Assembly: GCF_030704535.1 (NCBI RefSeq)
Contig: NC_081821.1
Coordinates: 6,401,001 to 6,465,000, forward strand
From: Vitis vinifera
Taxonomy: Eukaryota; Streptophyta; Magnoliopsida; Vitales; Vitaceae
Direction of reading: 5' to 3'
DNA length: 64,000 nucleotides
The notes under the pieces were generated by a model, which saw only the letters and a program-made list of their open reading frames with translations, had not been told where the DNA came from and did not search any database. A program made the translations under genes and the position numbers. Of the stretch, positions 45,159 to 56,255 are shown piece by piece (the first letter of the stretch is position 1; every line of letters starts with the position of its first letter).

Positions 45159-47037
45159 GATCATTCATGTATTGGCGTTTACTGGTACTACGAAAAAAAA
45201 AAAAAAAGATGCATTCTGGTAGTGCTGAGAGTAAGCAAGCATATAGTTGTGAGTGACCCTTCAGACAGCCACTTTAATCTGTGTTATTAAGTTATCCATT
45301 CTCGCGGTTATGGTGCAGTGCTGTTTTGGCTTTTGTTTTTCTCACCCTCTGGTCACATAACCCCTGCAACACCCAAACATGGGGGGTTAAAGAAAGAAGC
45401 CCTTAATTATGTCAATGGCCTATTACTTTATGTTTGTAAGGTTTATGGCATTATCGGGTTTTTATCGCATTGTAGGAGCAGAGAACCCTGGAGGATTGAG
45501 GTAATATTTGTGGTCCTTGAAGCACACCTTAATCCTCTGTTGCTGAGTTCTATGCTTATATTTGAGTCTTATGTACCAGTTCCAAAGGGTTTATTCATCC
45601 AGAATTTTTTAGCGTTGACAGGCTTGAGCTCCTGTTGGTCAAGCTTGTTAAGCAAAGCGGGATTCAAAGTTAGGCTCATGGTTGGTCTGTCTAGGATGGT
45701 ATAAGAATTTGAAGGATCTGATTAATGATTAGGAATCATCGGAAGTTTGCAGAAGATGATAAAACAGAGAATGGGTTATGAACACATTGAGGAACAATTT
45801 GGGTGAAAAACTTGAGCTTTATTAGCAGCTTTGTGTTGCAGACCCTGTCAAGTTCACTTCACTTGATTAACAAATGATTTTCTTTTAACGTGTTTAATTA
45901 TTATTACATCATCTTACAAATTAAATCTTGACCTGTTTATGTCTAATTCATGTAACTTAGATTGTTTTGAAACTTTAAATACTAGAATGGGTTGCAATTG
46001 TTATAATTTAAGGTAAATTATTAAATTCTATTGGAATTGATGAATCCAAGTTATCTTGGAAAAGATAATTTTAATATTTAGATTAAAGTTGTCTGTTGAG
46101 AAAACAACGATAAATTTAGAATTAGTTTTAACATTTTTAATGCTTTAAGAATGAAAGTTTTTAAGTATTATAAATGTTGGAAATACTTTTTAAAATCACT
46201 ATCAAATATACTTAGGTTATGTTTGGTTCTCGAAAAATACTAAGGAAAGAAAAAAAATACAAAGAAAAATGATTTTTTTATGTTTGGTTGTCCTATAAAA
46301 AATATCAAAGAAAATCGAATATAATTAAAACTAATTAAAAATTTGTGTATTTTTAAATTATTTAATCTTTATATTGATGAGTTAAAATAAATAAAATGAG
46401 TTTGAAGTAATAAAAAAATAATTTATCAACTTTTAATTTATTTTTTTATTTTCCTTCACTTTTTCTTTCCTTCTACTTTTCCATTGTATTTTCTTTCTCT
46501 TACATTTTCCTTCAAATTTTCTGAAACCAAACATAGCCTAAGTGTTTTAAGTCTAACATGAGTTGGTTTAAATCATGTCTAAATCATCTCAACTCATTTT
46601 GAATGGGGCGTCATGCAATGCCGAATTGCCATTGTAAGGTATTAAAAGTAATTAAAGGGTGGACTAATTTTTATTTTATTTTATGCCACCTCAAATTTGT
46701 TCTCATTTAACTAAAAAATATGGCAGCAAATTTTGGTGATTGATCAAGAAGTCGAACTAGGAATGCATATAAACAACAACAAAGGCCATGTTTGTTGCAT
46801 GAATTAAAAGATCATCAACTAGAAGTTACTTCATTCTCTCTCAGTAACTGTGTAGCAGTTATTCATATTCTGCTTGTTTCTCTCCAAATGATTCATCATC
46901 AAACTTCCAATCTACAAGCAATGGGCATACTAAACTTTGAAAAATATGGTCTTATATAGCCTTCATTGGATGTGATTTCGGGTGAACCTGATGCTCAGAC
47001 AGATGGCTTTTCGGATTTCATGTCTACCATGTTGGAG
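45159..47037. other. Spacer between convergent H+-ATPase and NPF genes
   Basis: The left part probably holds the proton-pump 3' untranslated region; the 128-codon open frame at 45318-45704 resembles no protein I know. A MITE lies at 46212-46541. The last few hundred bases are probably the 3' flank of the first NPF gene. Confidence 0.5.
46212..46541. mobile_element. MITE, Tourist/PIF-Harbinger-like
   Basis: The 330-base element begins TTAGGTTATGTTTGGTT and ends AACCAAACATAGCCTAA, near-perfect terminal inverted repeats (one mismatch in 17). The TA at each end could be the target-site duplication. The GG(T/C)TATGTTTGGTT start resembles Tourist-type elements. No coding capacity. Confidence 0.75.
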
Positions 47038-49249
47038 TCAAGGGTGCTGCTGGTAACTTCCTTTGTATGTATACCACTTAGCACATACTAGAAAGTAGCC
47101 TAAATTTATAACCCCCAAAGAGGCAACTAGGTAATAGAAGTAATCTAATCTACCCTTGTTAAGGTCTTCTGGCAGCCAGTTTCCAGTTTTTGCCCCAGCT
47201 GTTGTCCGGTGAACTATTGATACCAAGAGGCCACTCACATAACTCGATGCTGCCATGCCGCAAAAGAAGAAGGAGCCTGCTATGCTTCTCATGTTTTCTG
47301 GGAACTGCTTGTAGTAGAATTCGACTTGCCCAATGGCAGTAAATGCTTCTGCCAGTCCAGCTAGCGTGAGCTGAGGAATCAACCAGAAGCCTGACATGGA
47401 TGAAATACCACCTCTTCTTGGATATACTCCTATTATTGGCCTTGTCCTTCTCCACTCTTCAACTAAGGCAGATACAAGAGATGTGAGTACGGAGAGAAAT
47501 ATGCCGATGCCTATCCTTTGAAGAATTGTGATTCCGGCTTCTTTTCCTGTGATTCTTCGTAGGAAAGGGACGACAATTCGGTCATAGATAGGTACCCAGA
47601 TAGTGAGGCTTAGCATGGAGAAGACTGTGTAAGATGCAGCAGGGATCTGGAACTTGCTGTTGCCAACATACCTATTGGATTGAAGGGCTTGGAAGACTGC
47701 ATAAGTATGCTGTTGGACAATAGCACAATGGTATATAATCGCTGAGGACCATATGGGTATCACCCTCATTATGCATTTTACTTCTTCCACTTGTTGCATG
47801 CTGCAAAGCCTCCATGGATAAGCTGCTGATCCATCTGGGTTGAGTTGGTCTTCAGGGCTAAGTACTGCTGCTTTGTCTAGAAATCTGACAATGTTATAAC
47901 TTGGTTAATCAGTAAGATCACGGAGTAGGACACAAACTCTTAAATAATAAGCGAGAAGCAAGCTGTTAAGGAGTCGGGTACCTGAATTGATCTGTGTAAG
48001 GAAGCTTGGAGTTGATAGAATTGGGGGGAATATAGCTGAAAAGGGAGAGCCAAGGTTGTTCTGGTAGCTTTAATCGCCTCTTCTTGACTGCGACCACTAT
48101 GACCTGCGCCACACTAGTCATGGGACTACCTGTGGGTTTGACTTTCACATATATTTTTGTACCCATGAAGAAGACTACACATGATAACAGCATTAGAAGT
48201 GCAGGAATACCTAGACCGATACCCCAGCTCACTTTGGATTGCACATAAACAATGGCTGTTAGTGATACCATCTGGGCAAAAGTTAAGGTGAAGAAGTACC
48301 AATTGAAAAAGCTGTCGATTCCCCTCTTCCCAGATTCAGTTTTGGGATTGAATTGATCAGCTCCAAAGGCCAAGTTACATGGACGGATGCCACCAGCTCC
48401 TATCACTAGCAGTCCAAAACCAGTAAGCAGAAAAGCCATTTGCCAAGCCGTTGCCCCAATGCATCTGCTTGCTTTTCCACATTCAGGAGGATGCAGGTTT
48501 GGTATTGCAGCCGTAAGTGCTATTACAAGCAAGCCCTTCAAAAAAATGGAAAGTTTAAGAGAATTATGGCGCACCCAAGTTGAAATTAGTTCTTAGTAAG
48601 GTGAACATTATGACATAAGCCAAGCATGTCTCATACTAAACTGAGAGGTCAATTAGACCATAAAAATAATCTTATGGAGTTCAAGTTCTGAACTTCTTGT
48701 ATTTGTCATTGTGGTTGATGATAAATTGTAGAGGCTGAATTAATATCTATATATAATTAGCACCATATCTTTTACTTAGGCTGCTAAAGAGTATCAAATT
48801 TTAGTTTGATGGGCTACGGGCAGTATTCTTAGTACCATGAAAGAGGATATTGAAGCGAAACCCAAGGTTTTATATCGACCAAAATATGTATCAGAGAGGA
48901 AAGCTCCTGGCAAGGTAGCAAAGTTGGTGGTGCCATTGAAGATATTGATAAGAGTTGTAGCAGTGATACTCTTCATGTTGAAGACAACAGTTACGTAAAG
49001 CAAGAGGTTAGACAAGGTTCCAATGGCTCCCAGCTTCTCAAATGTCTCATTCCCTGAGAATGTTTTTTCACATTGGTCACTCAGATTTAAGCAAAACTAA
49101 AAAAAGAAAAAAAGAAAAGAAAAGGAAAAGAAAAGAGTTGGGTATGAAGCAATAACAAGTCTCTTACCTATGATATAGGGCATGGCTTTCACTCCTCTGT
49201 AGTTAACTTCAGGTTCATCTGCTGTATCAATCTCCTCATTTTTCTCCAT
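47038..49249 (-). CDS. NRT1/PTR family transporter, NPF2 clade (copy A)
   Basis: Major-facilitator, proton-coupled transporter; NPF2 relatives (NPF2.9-2.14) move nitrate, glucosinolates or other anions across the plasma membrane. Exons in transcript order: 49249-49168, 49053-48836, 48535-47982, 47884-47038; 1701 bases, 566 aa. An in-frame ATG at 49282 would add 11 residues; 49249 is chosen because it starts MEKNEE like its neighbours. Key motifs: ETFEK (the ExxE[K/R] proton-coupling motif in helix 1), [40 protein letters not shown] after the central loop, [13 protein letters not shown] and [13 protein letters not shown]. The tail is shorter than in the sister copies (ends KGSYQQHP). First of a same-strand tandem array; substrate unknown. 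Confidence 0.92.
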
Positions 49250-49282
49250 AGTTTCTCGTAAAGAACTAATTCTCTCACTCAT

Positions 49283-50791
49283 GGCATCTGTTAGTGGGGT
49301 TCATTGTTATATGTCACTGTATTCATATATAGTGTGAATTGAGGAAACAACTGAGCTCAATAATGTAGTCTCACATCCCAATACTAACCTACCATTCCAA
49401 CATCTTTTTGCTCTTCCTCTTGGTAGGTTCTTCCTGTATTTGTTCCATAACCTAACTTTCCATCCGTGTCATTCAGTTGTGTGGACGTGAAAATTTTCTA
49501 GATCTTGTTCCCACCATGGCCTCTGTCTACTAGCAGAGTCAATGCTTTTAGACGAGTGGTTGAAAAGCTAAAATCAAGGAAAGAAAAGTTTCTCTCTCTC
49601 TCTCTCTCTCTCTTTCATTAAGATTTGTCCTATGTGAAAAGTTTCTAGGTCTTAGTGGAGTCTGGACCACCAAGCCATTAATTAATGTATGATTTTTCCA
49701 CGGTGGTTGAAACACCCAGTTGAGTTGGCGCAAGGGAAAAAATTCTCAAAAGAAAATCAACGGGGGACAAAAGCACTCTTGCTGTTCACTAAAAAAACAA
49801 TCTTGTTGAGTAGGCACATGGAAATTTGGTTCTCATTATTGAAGGAGTAGGTCAAATGTCATGAATTTGGAATTTCCCGGTGATAACTTAAAAATATATG
49901 GACTGAGATAGTGTTTGCTTTTTTATTTAATTTTAAATATAATTTTAATATTTAATAGGGTTAAATATTAAGTTATTTATTTTTATAATATTTTATTTTT
50001 ATTAAGTATTAAAAAGTAAAAAAAAATCAATATATATATATATATTTAGAATAAGTTAAATATTTTAGTTTTTTTTATTTAGTAAAAAGTTTATAATAAG
50101 TCCAAATAATCTAAATTCTAAAAACAATTGCTTTCAGTAAAAAACCAAAAAAATAAATACCTGTGAACTTACAGAGTGTTAGGGACGATGTCCTGCTTAA
50201 AGTTGGTAGCTAGATACCAAAATTGGAGGGTAACATGCTTGAAGTGGGGACTTGCCACTGGGTAAATAAAAGAACCCACTCGCTTACAACAGAGGCAGTG
50301 CAAGGAGCATAACAAGATGACTTGCTCATTATAGTTTCGTAGCGTGCTACATCTTCTTAGGCAGAGGCGTTAAGCCACTGCTTAACTACTATGTTTTCTT
50401 AGCAACTCATGTGGGCTAGTACTGTAGTGTTCATAAAGGTTCTGACTTGGTCGAAGCACTTAAAGTCATGAACTCAAGTAGCCATTATCCAGATTAGAAC
50501 CAGCTAAGGTTCGGATAAAATCCAGAAAAGTTTCTATGATGTCCCATTGTTTGTCTATGATAGCACACAGAAAGATACTTGCCTAAAGTTGGAAAGTTGA
50601 ATAATTTCCTTTATTGTGTTTTACATTATTTGACTAGGTACAAGGAAGTTGGGAAGAAGATTGTTCACATTTTCTGTCTCAGTTGACACATATATGATTT
50701 TCTATCTTGACGTCGTATAATTTTGCATGCCTTGTTCAAACTTGAAACTGGGGCGTTATAGTCTTCTGCAGCTATGATTCTAATTTCTATA
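49283..50791. other. Spacer between NPF copies A and B
   Basis: Contains the upstream region of copy A, with a (TC)n run at 49591-49613 (GA repeat on the coding strand, about 340 bases before the start), and the 3' flank of copy B. AT-rich in the middle. No gene seen. Confidence 0.5.
49591..49613. repeat. (TC)n microsatellite in the copy A promoter
   Basis: About eleven TC units, reading as GA repeats toward copy A. GA repeats in plant promoters can bind BBR/BPC factors; a role here is speculative. Confidence 0.8.
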
Positions 50792-53112
50792 TCAAACAAG
50801 AGGTTTCTCTGATTCAACTCTCTCCATAGGCACTTCTTGGGTGCTGCAAGCACTCCCTTTGTACTTGTACCACTTTGCACATAATAGGAAGTAGCCCAAA
50901 TTGATGACTCCCAAAGCAGCAACGAGGTAATAAAAGTAATCCAATCTACCCTTGTTAAGGTCTTCCGGCAACCAGTTTCCTGATGCAGCCCCAGCTGTCA
51001 TCCGGTGAACTGTCGATACCAAGAAGCTGCTCAAATAACTTGACACTGCCACACCAAGAAATGAGAAAGATCCACCAACGCTTCTCATGCTTTCTGGGAA
51101 CTGCTTATAGAAGAATTCAACTTGGGCAATTACAGTAAATGCCTCGGAGACTCCCACTAGTGTCAGCTGAGGTATAAACCACAAACCGGACATGGAAGAA
51201 ATCGCACCTCTTCTTGGGTCTATCCTTAATGTTGGCTCACAAAGCGCCAAAGTCCTTCTCTGATGTTCTACAAAGGCAGATACAAGCATGGTTACTATAG
51301 AGAGAAACATGCCAACACCCATCTTTTGGAGGACTGTGATGCCGCCTTCTTTTCCTGTGAACCTTTGAAGTAATGGGACCATAATTCGGTCATAGATAGG
51401 TATCCATATAATGAGGCCTAACATAGAGAAGATACTGTAAGATGCAGCCGGGATCTTGAAATTGCTGTGACCAAGATGCCTGTCAGATTGAAGGGATTGG
51501 AAAACTGTATAGGTTTGCTGCTGAGCTAGAGCAACATAGTAGATAATGGCTGAGGCCCATATGGGTATCACTCTCATCAAACATTTCACTTCTTCCACTT
51601 GCTGAATACTGGAAAGTCTCCATGGATCAGCTGCTAACCCTTCTGAGTTGATTTGGTCTTCAGGGGTTATTATTGCACCTTTATCGAGGAATCTGAAGAC
51701 ATCATTGCTTGAATTGGTGAATAACATGTGGCTAATTGAAGTTAAGTGGCTGAATTTAGGTCATTTAATGGGCAATGGCAAAAGTCCAATTGTTGTTGGC
51801 TTAAGTTTAGGGTTCAGTTGAATCATTTTTGCTCAGAGCAGAACATGGCAACTTCTAGTAGGATATGAATCAACAAAAGGGTTATAGTAAATTAAGTTTT
51901 GAAGTTTGACAATCTAATGGAAAGGAATATGCATATCAAATGTAGTGAAGGACACCATTCCAGTTAATGAATGGAGCCCATAGAGTTGGTTACCTGAATT
52001 GATCTGTGTAAGGAAGCTTGGAGTTGATAGAATTGGAGGGAACATGGCTAAAAAGGGTGAGCCATGGTTGCTCCGGTAACTTCAATTGCCTCTTCCTGGC
52101 TGCAGCCACTATGACCTGCACCACACTCTTCAGGGGGCTACCCTTGGGTTCCAATTTCACATATATTCTCGTACCCATGAAGAAGAGTACACATGCTAAT
52201 AACATCAGAAAAGTAGGGATTGCTAAGCCCAGAGCCCAGCTCACATCTGACTGGACATAGATGACCAGTGTCAAGGATATCATCATGGCAACAGTACCAG
52301 TAAAGTACCACCAATTGAAGAAACTACTGAGTCCCCTTTTCCCTGATTCAGTTATGGGATTGAATTGGTCAGCTCCAAAGGCCAAGTTACATGGTCGGAT
52401 GCCACTGGCTCCGATTACTAGGAGTCCAAATCCAAGTAGAAGAAATGCAATTTGCCATGATGTTGGGCCAATGCATGTGCCAGTCTGTTCTATTTCACAA
52501 TGGGGAGGATGCAGCTTGGAGATCAGTGCTGTTAGTGTAATTACAAGCATCCCCTTTAAGGAATAAGAAGAAGAAACAATTAGAAAACAAAAAGAACCAG
52601 ATGTTATTGTAGTTTGCAAGGAGCCTAAAGAAGTGGAGTTTCTGACTATGTTATAGTAGCATGAAGTTATTATCAATGGGGACTGAGAATACAAATTTGA
52701 TTAATCTGAGTATGAAGAACTGAGAATAGAATTAGCACCATAAAAGAGGCAACTGTAGCAAATCCCAATGTCTTATAGCGGCCAAAGTAGGTATCGCAGA
52801 GGAAAGCTCCTACCAAGGTGCCAAGGTTGGTGGTACCATAGAAAATGTTGATAAGAGTTACAGCTGTGATGCTCTTCATGTTGAAGACAGCAGTCAGATA
52901 AACCAAAAGGTTGGACGACGTGCCCACGGTCCCCAAGTTCTCAAAAGTCTCATTCCCTGCAATTTTTATCAGTGGGTCAGTTAGAATTATGTGATAAAAA
53001 TATTGGGCATGGGGCAAGATTCCTTCTTACCTATGATAAAGGGCATAGCTTTAAGTCCTCTGTACTCAAAATTAGGCTCGTCAGCTGTACCAGCTTTCTC
53101 ATTCTTCTCCAT
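50792..53112 (-). CDS. NRT1/PTR family transporter, NPF2 clade (copy B)
   Basis: Same family and four-exon plan as copy A. Exons: 53112-53031, 52956-52739, 52553-51994, 51692-50792; 1761 bases, 586 aa. The start MEKNEKAG is supported by the shared 82-base first exon. Conserved motifs include [53 protein letters not shown] and [13 protein letters not shown]. The odd point is the helix 1 motif, which reads ETFEN: the Lys/Arg normally in ExxE[K/R] is Asn (codon AAC). In characterised NPF proteins this residue takes part in proton coupling, so transport may be altered. The frame is otherwise open. It lies between copy A and a pseudogene on the same strand. Confidence 0.92.
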
Positions 53113-54300
53113 GGTTGCCCACAAAAGACTGCCTCGCTCCAAGGGAGAAGATAAAGTGGAACCCTAACTCCTATATCTCTCCCTCACTTATTCACCCACT
53201 GACGACTCTTGTGTAACAACTACAAGATTTGTCAAAATACAGCACGGAACTTTGTTGTCTATATGCAAATACTAACTTTGCTTTTTTGTTTGCATGATTG
53301 TTGAAAATTCAATCCATTGAATCAGAGTGTTGAAGGGGACTCCAGGCATTCTAATTCTAAATTCTGAATTCATCAATCAAAGAATGATGGCAAGGCAACG
53401 ACAGGAGTGGGCCAGCTTCAGTCCATGCTTTACACAAACATCTATACTGGTTTTTTGTGAAAATTCTACCCCATGATGTTCATTAAACAAGCTGACAAAA
53501 CAAAGTTTCTTTGGTTGACTACATTTGCCCACATAAGGCCCACTGACGCAGTGACAAGTCCAAGGAACGCCGTGTAACTTCTCAAGGGAAAATGCCCACC
53601 TGAGGCCAGTACTGGTCCAATGACAAGTTCAAGGGAGGCCGTGTAACTTGCCAAGGCAAAATGTTCATCCAAGAGCACAGACCCAACATTAATTCCCCGA
53701 TTTCTTAAGAATAATTGTTTCATAAACTAAACTAATATTTGTTGCGGTTTTATGACAAAAATGTAGACACAAATTTTTTGTTGAAAGCTAGTCTTTCAGT
53801 AGATGGGGATGTGTTAGTCACTCACAGCTTAGCTGCTATAAGCTATGTACTGATGATGGAAATCATTCTTCATATTCATTTGTAATTGATACCCTTATGG
53901 CTTATCCCAATATTGGTCATGCCTTGTGTTCTTCTAACGTCTTATTGGGGTGGGCTTTCACCTTGTACATGCTGGTTACTAGACCTTTAGGTGTAATTAT
54001 TGGGCCTTTGTCAAAAGGAGTCTGAGAACATCCTCACTTCAAATGGTTAAAGAGCAAAGCCTAACTGAAACAAAGTAGTTTGTTTTAGGTGGTCTCATGG
54101 GCGTTGGCATATGACCAAGACAATTGTATCATCCTTCTTGGATTTTGTTGAATGTGCAGCTGAATCATTTTTATCATGAGCGCAGAACATGCTCATTTCT
54201 ACTGGAATATTTAAAGTCCATTGAAAAGGAATATGCATATCCAATTTAGTGAAGAACACATGATTCATGTTTCTTAATGAAAGTCGGCAGTTAGAACTGG
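53113..54300. other. Spacer upstream of NPF copy B
   Basis: Holds the presumed copy B promoter and the tandem repeat at 53524-53670. The fourth exon expected for the neighbouring pseudogene is absent: no QVEEVKC- or [11 protein letters not shown]-like sequence is seen. Confidence 0.55.
53524..53670. repeat. Tandem repeat, period about 69 bases, two copies
   Basis: Blocks like GTGACAAGTCCAAGG, CCGTGTAACTT and CAAGG.AAAATG recur at an offset of about 69 bases (for example 53550-53600 against 53619-53669). It lies upstream of copy B, about 400 bases from its start. No coding role seen. Confidence 0.7.
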
Positions 54301-54867
54301 TAACTTGAATTGATTTGTGTAAGGTTGGGATTGATAGAATTGATGGGAACGTGGTTTAAAAGGGAGAGCCATGGTTTCTCTGATAATTTTAATTGCCTTT
54401 TAGCCACTATGAAGAAGACCAACAATAATAACAGGAGAAAGAAAATTGAAGAACAAAAAAATATATGATGCAAGAATAGGGATGACAATGGGACATGTTC
54501 GGGGCGTAAGAGAGACTCTGAGAAGTTGTATTGATATATATAAAAAAGGAGGCTACTGAAGCAAATGACAATGTCTTATAACGGCCAAAGTAGGCCTCAC
54601 AGAGGAAAGCTCCTACCAAGGTAGATAGGTTGATAAGAATGTCTTCATTTTGAAGACAACGGTGAGATAAGCCAAGACGGTGGATGAGGTGCCAACAGTC
54701 CCCGATTTCTTAAAGGTCTGATTGCCTGCCTTTCTGTTTTTTCAAGAATTTTTAAATAAGGACATGAAGCCAAACTCCTTACCCATAATAAAGGGCATGG
54801 CTCTTGGTCCTTCGTACTCTAAAAAAAAAAGGTTCATCAGATGTATCAGTTTTCTCATCTTGTCCAC
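54301..54867 (-). pseudogene. NPF2-clade pseudogene between copies B and D
   Basis: A relic of a fourth tandem copy. The start codon is changed (GTG at 54867-54865). Exon 1 has a poly-A-tract insertion and frameshift before a recognisable AMPFI end. In exon 2 the ExxE[K/R] motif is degraded (NQTFKK), there is a deletion after FKMK, and the part matching [12 protein letters not shown] survives as FLCEAYFGRYKT. Exon 3 keeps only its end (KRQLKLSEKPWLSLLNHVP), and the splice donor after it is lost. Exon 4 is missing. It cannot make a working transporter. Confidence 0.85.
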
Positions 54868-56255
54868 TGTTGCTCAGCGACCCTCTCTTTTCTTGTTTAG
54901 ATCTCTGAGTATCGATCCCTATCTCAATCACTGACAACTTTTGTATGGTGGGTTCAAGATTTGTCAGAATAGAGCAACACCACTACATAAAAGTTTTGTT
55001 CACATGGTTGTTGAATAATCAATATTCCCTTGAATCAGTGCTGAAGGGGAGACCTCCTGTGGGAACCACTGTTAACTCATCAGTCAATAAACGACAGAAA
55101 GACAGTGAGAAGAGTTAGCCAGCTTCAGTCAATCACATCTGTCTGGTTGTGGAACTTCTAGCCTCATGATGCGACAACTTGAAACAAAAAACCAAAATGC
55201 GCTTCTTTTGTTGACTACAAGGGGATGATTGAACAAAGAAGACTATGGAAATCACAAGAAAAATTTGAAACTGCCCCTGTGCTTCTTACATCATGTTTTC
55301 TGGGTTTAAAAAATATTTTAGTGACAGTATGGTTGTTTGACTCTTTGACGATCAGAACCATTCTTTCCCATTATTTTTTTAACATAAAAGCATAAAGGGT
55401 ATCGATTGCTTTCAACTGAAGAATCCAGGCGTAAAAAAGGTACCTGAATTTTTCAATCTTTTAAATAGTTTAATAAAAGGAACTTCAGCTAAAATGGCCA
55501 TTCGTTGCCAACTCCATGGCACGATACCGCTGAACGGTGACTAAGAAGAACGTGATTCCAAAAGAAAAGCAGTGGAATATGAGTGCTTCAGGAGGAGCAT
55601 CAATTTGCTATCACTCCTACAAACATTTTCTGTAACAGATTTGGGAATCAGTCCAATGAAAAAGGCACATAAACATCTCATTAAAAACTGCCAATAGATC
55701 ATGACCTTGTTTGCAGTTGGTAAAAATGCAGCTGGGTGTTCACATAATTATCATAACAGGTCATTCAATTGATTACTAATGTTACAAGCATCATCATTTA
55801 TTTAACTGTCTGAGCCCTCTTCTCCACTAAACATGCCATAGCCAGAGACTAACTAGCCCCTCACCTCAACCACTGAATCTAATACTTCAAACTATTTCTT
55901 CTTTATGCTTTCCTCTCTTTTTCCATCTACTTTCCAAAAGGAAAAAAATGAAAACAAAGCCACAATAAAATGACGAGAATAAAAGCGTGGTTTGTGTTGA
56001 TCCCAACCTTTTAGAAGTCAAAGGAATTCAATTAAAGCATGCAGAAACCAGAACATGGTTCATTTTTTTTATTCTTTTTTATTCTTTTTTCTTTTTAATT
56101 TAAATTTAATTGGGTACAGGTTTGCAAGGGAGTAGGCAAACAGGAAGGATCCCATTTTGTGTCCAGTTGCCATGCATTGCTTTAGCTTCTTGTTATTAGA
56201 ATATTGTTGTATCCTGTTTTCCACACAATGAAAATATTCTGTATGAACTTGTGCG
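54868..56255. other. Spacer between the NPF pseudogene and copy D
   Basis: No recognisable gene or clear repeat. The right end (about 56060-56255) is T-rich on the plus strand and probably the 3' untranslated region of copy D. Confidence 0.5.

Noticed and set aside
45318-45704. 128-codon open frame downstream of the H+-ATPase
   Set aside because: No recognisable domain; position and composition fit 3' untranslated or flanking sequence.
49249-49282. ATG at 49282 as the start of NPF copy A
   Set aside because: In frame, but the two intact paralogues begin at the position matching 49249, giving identical 82-base first exons.
53466-53723. 85-codon frame with internal repeats upstream of NPF copy B
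   Set aside because: The peptide repeat only reflects the 69-base DNA tandem repeat; no similarity or splice context supports a gene.
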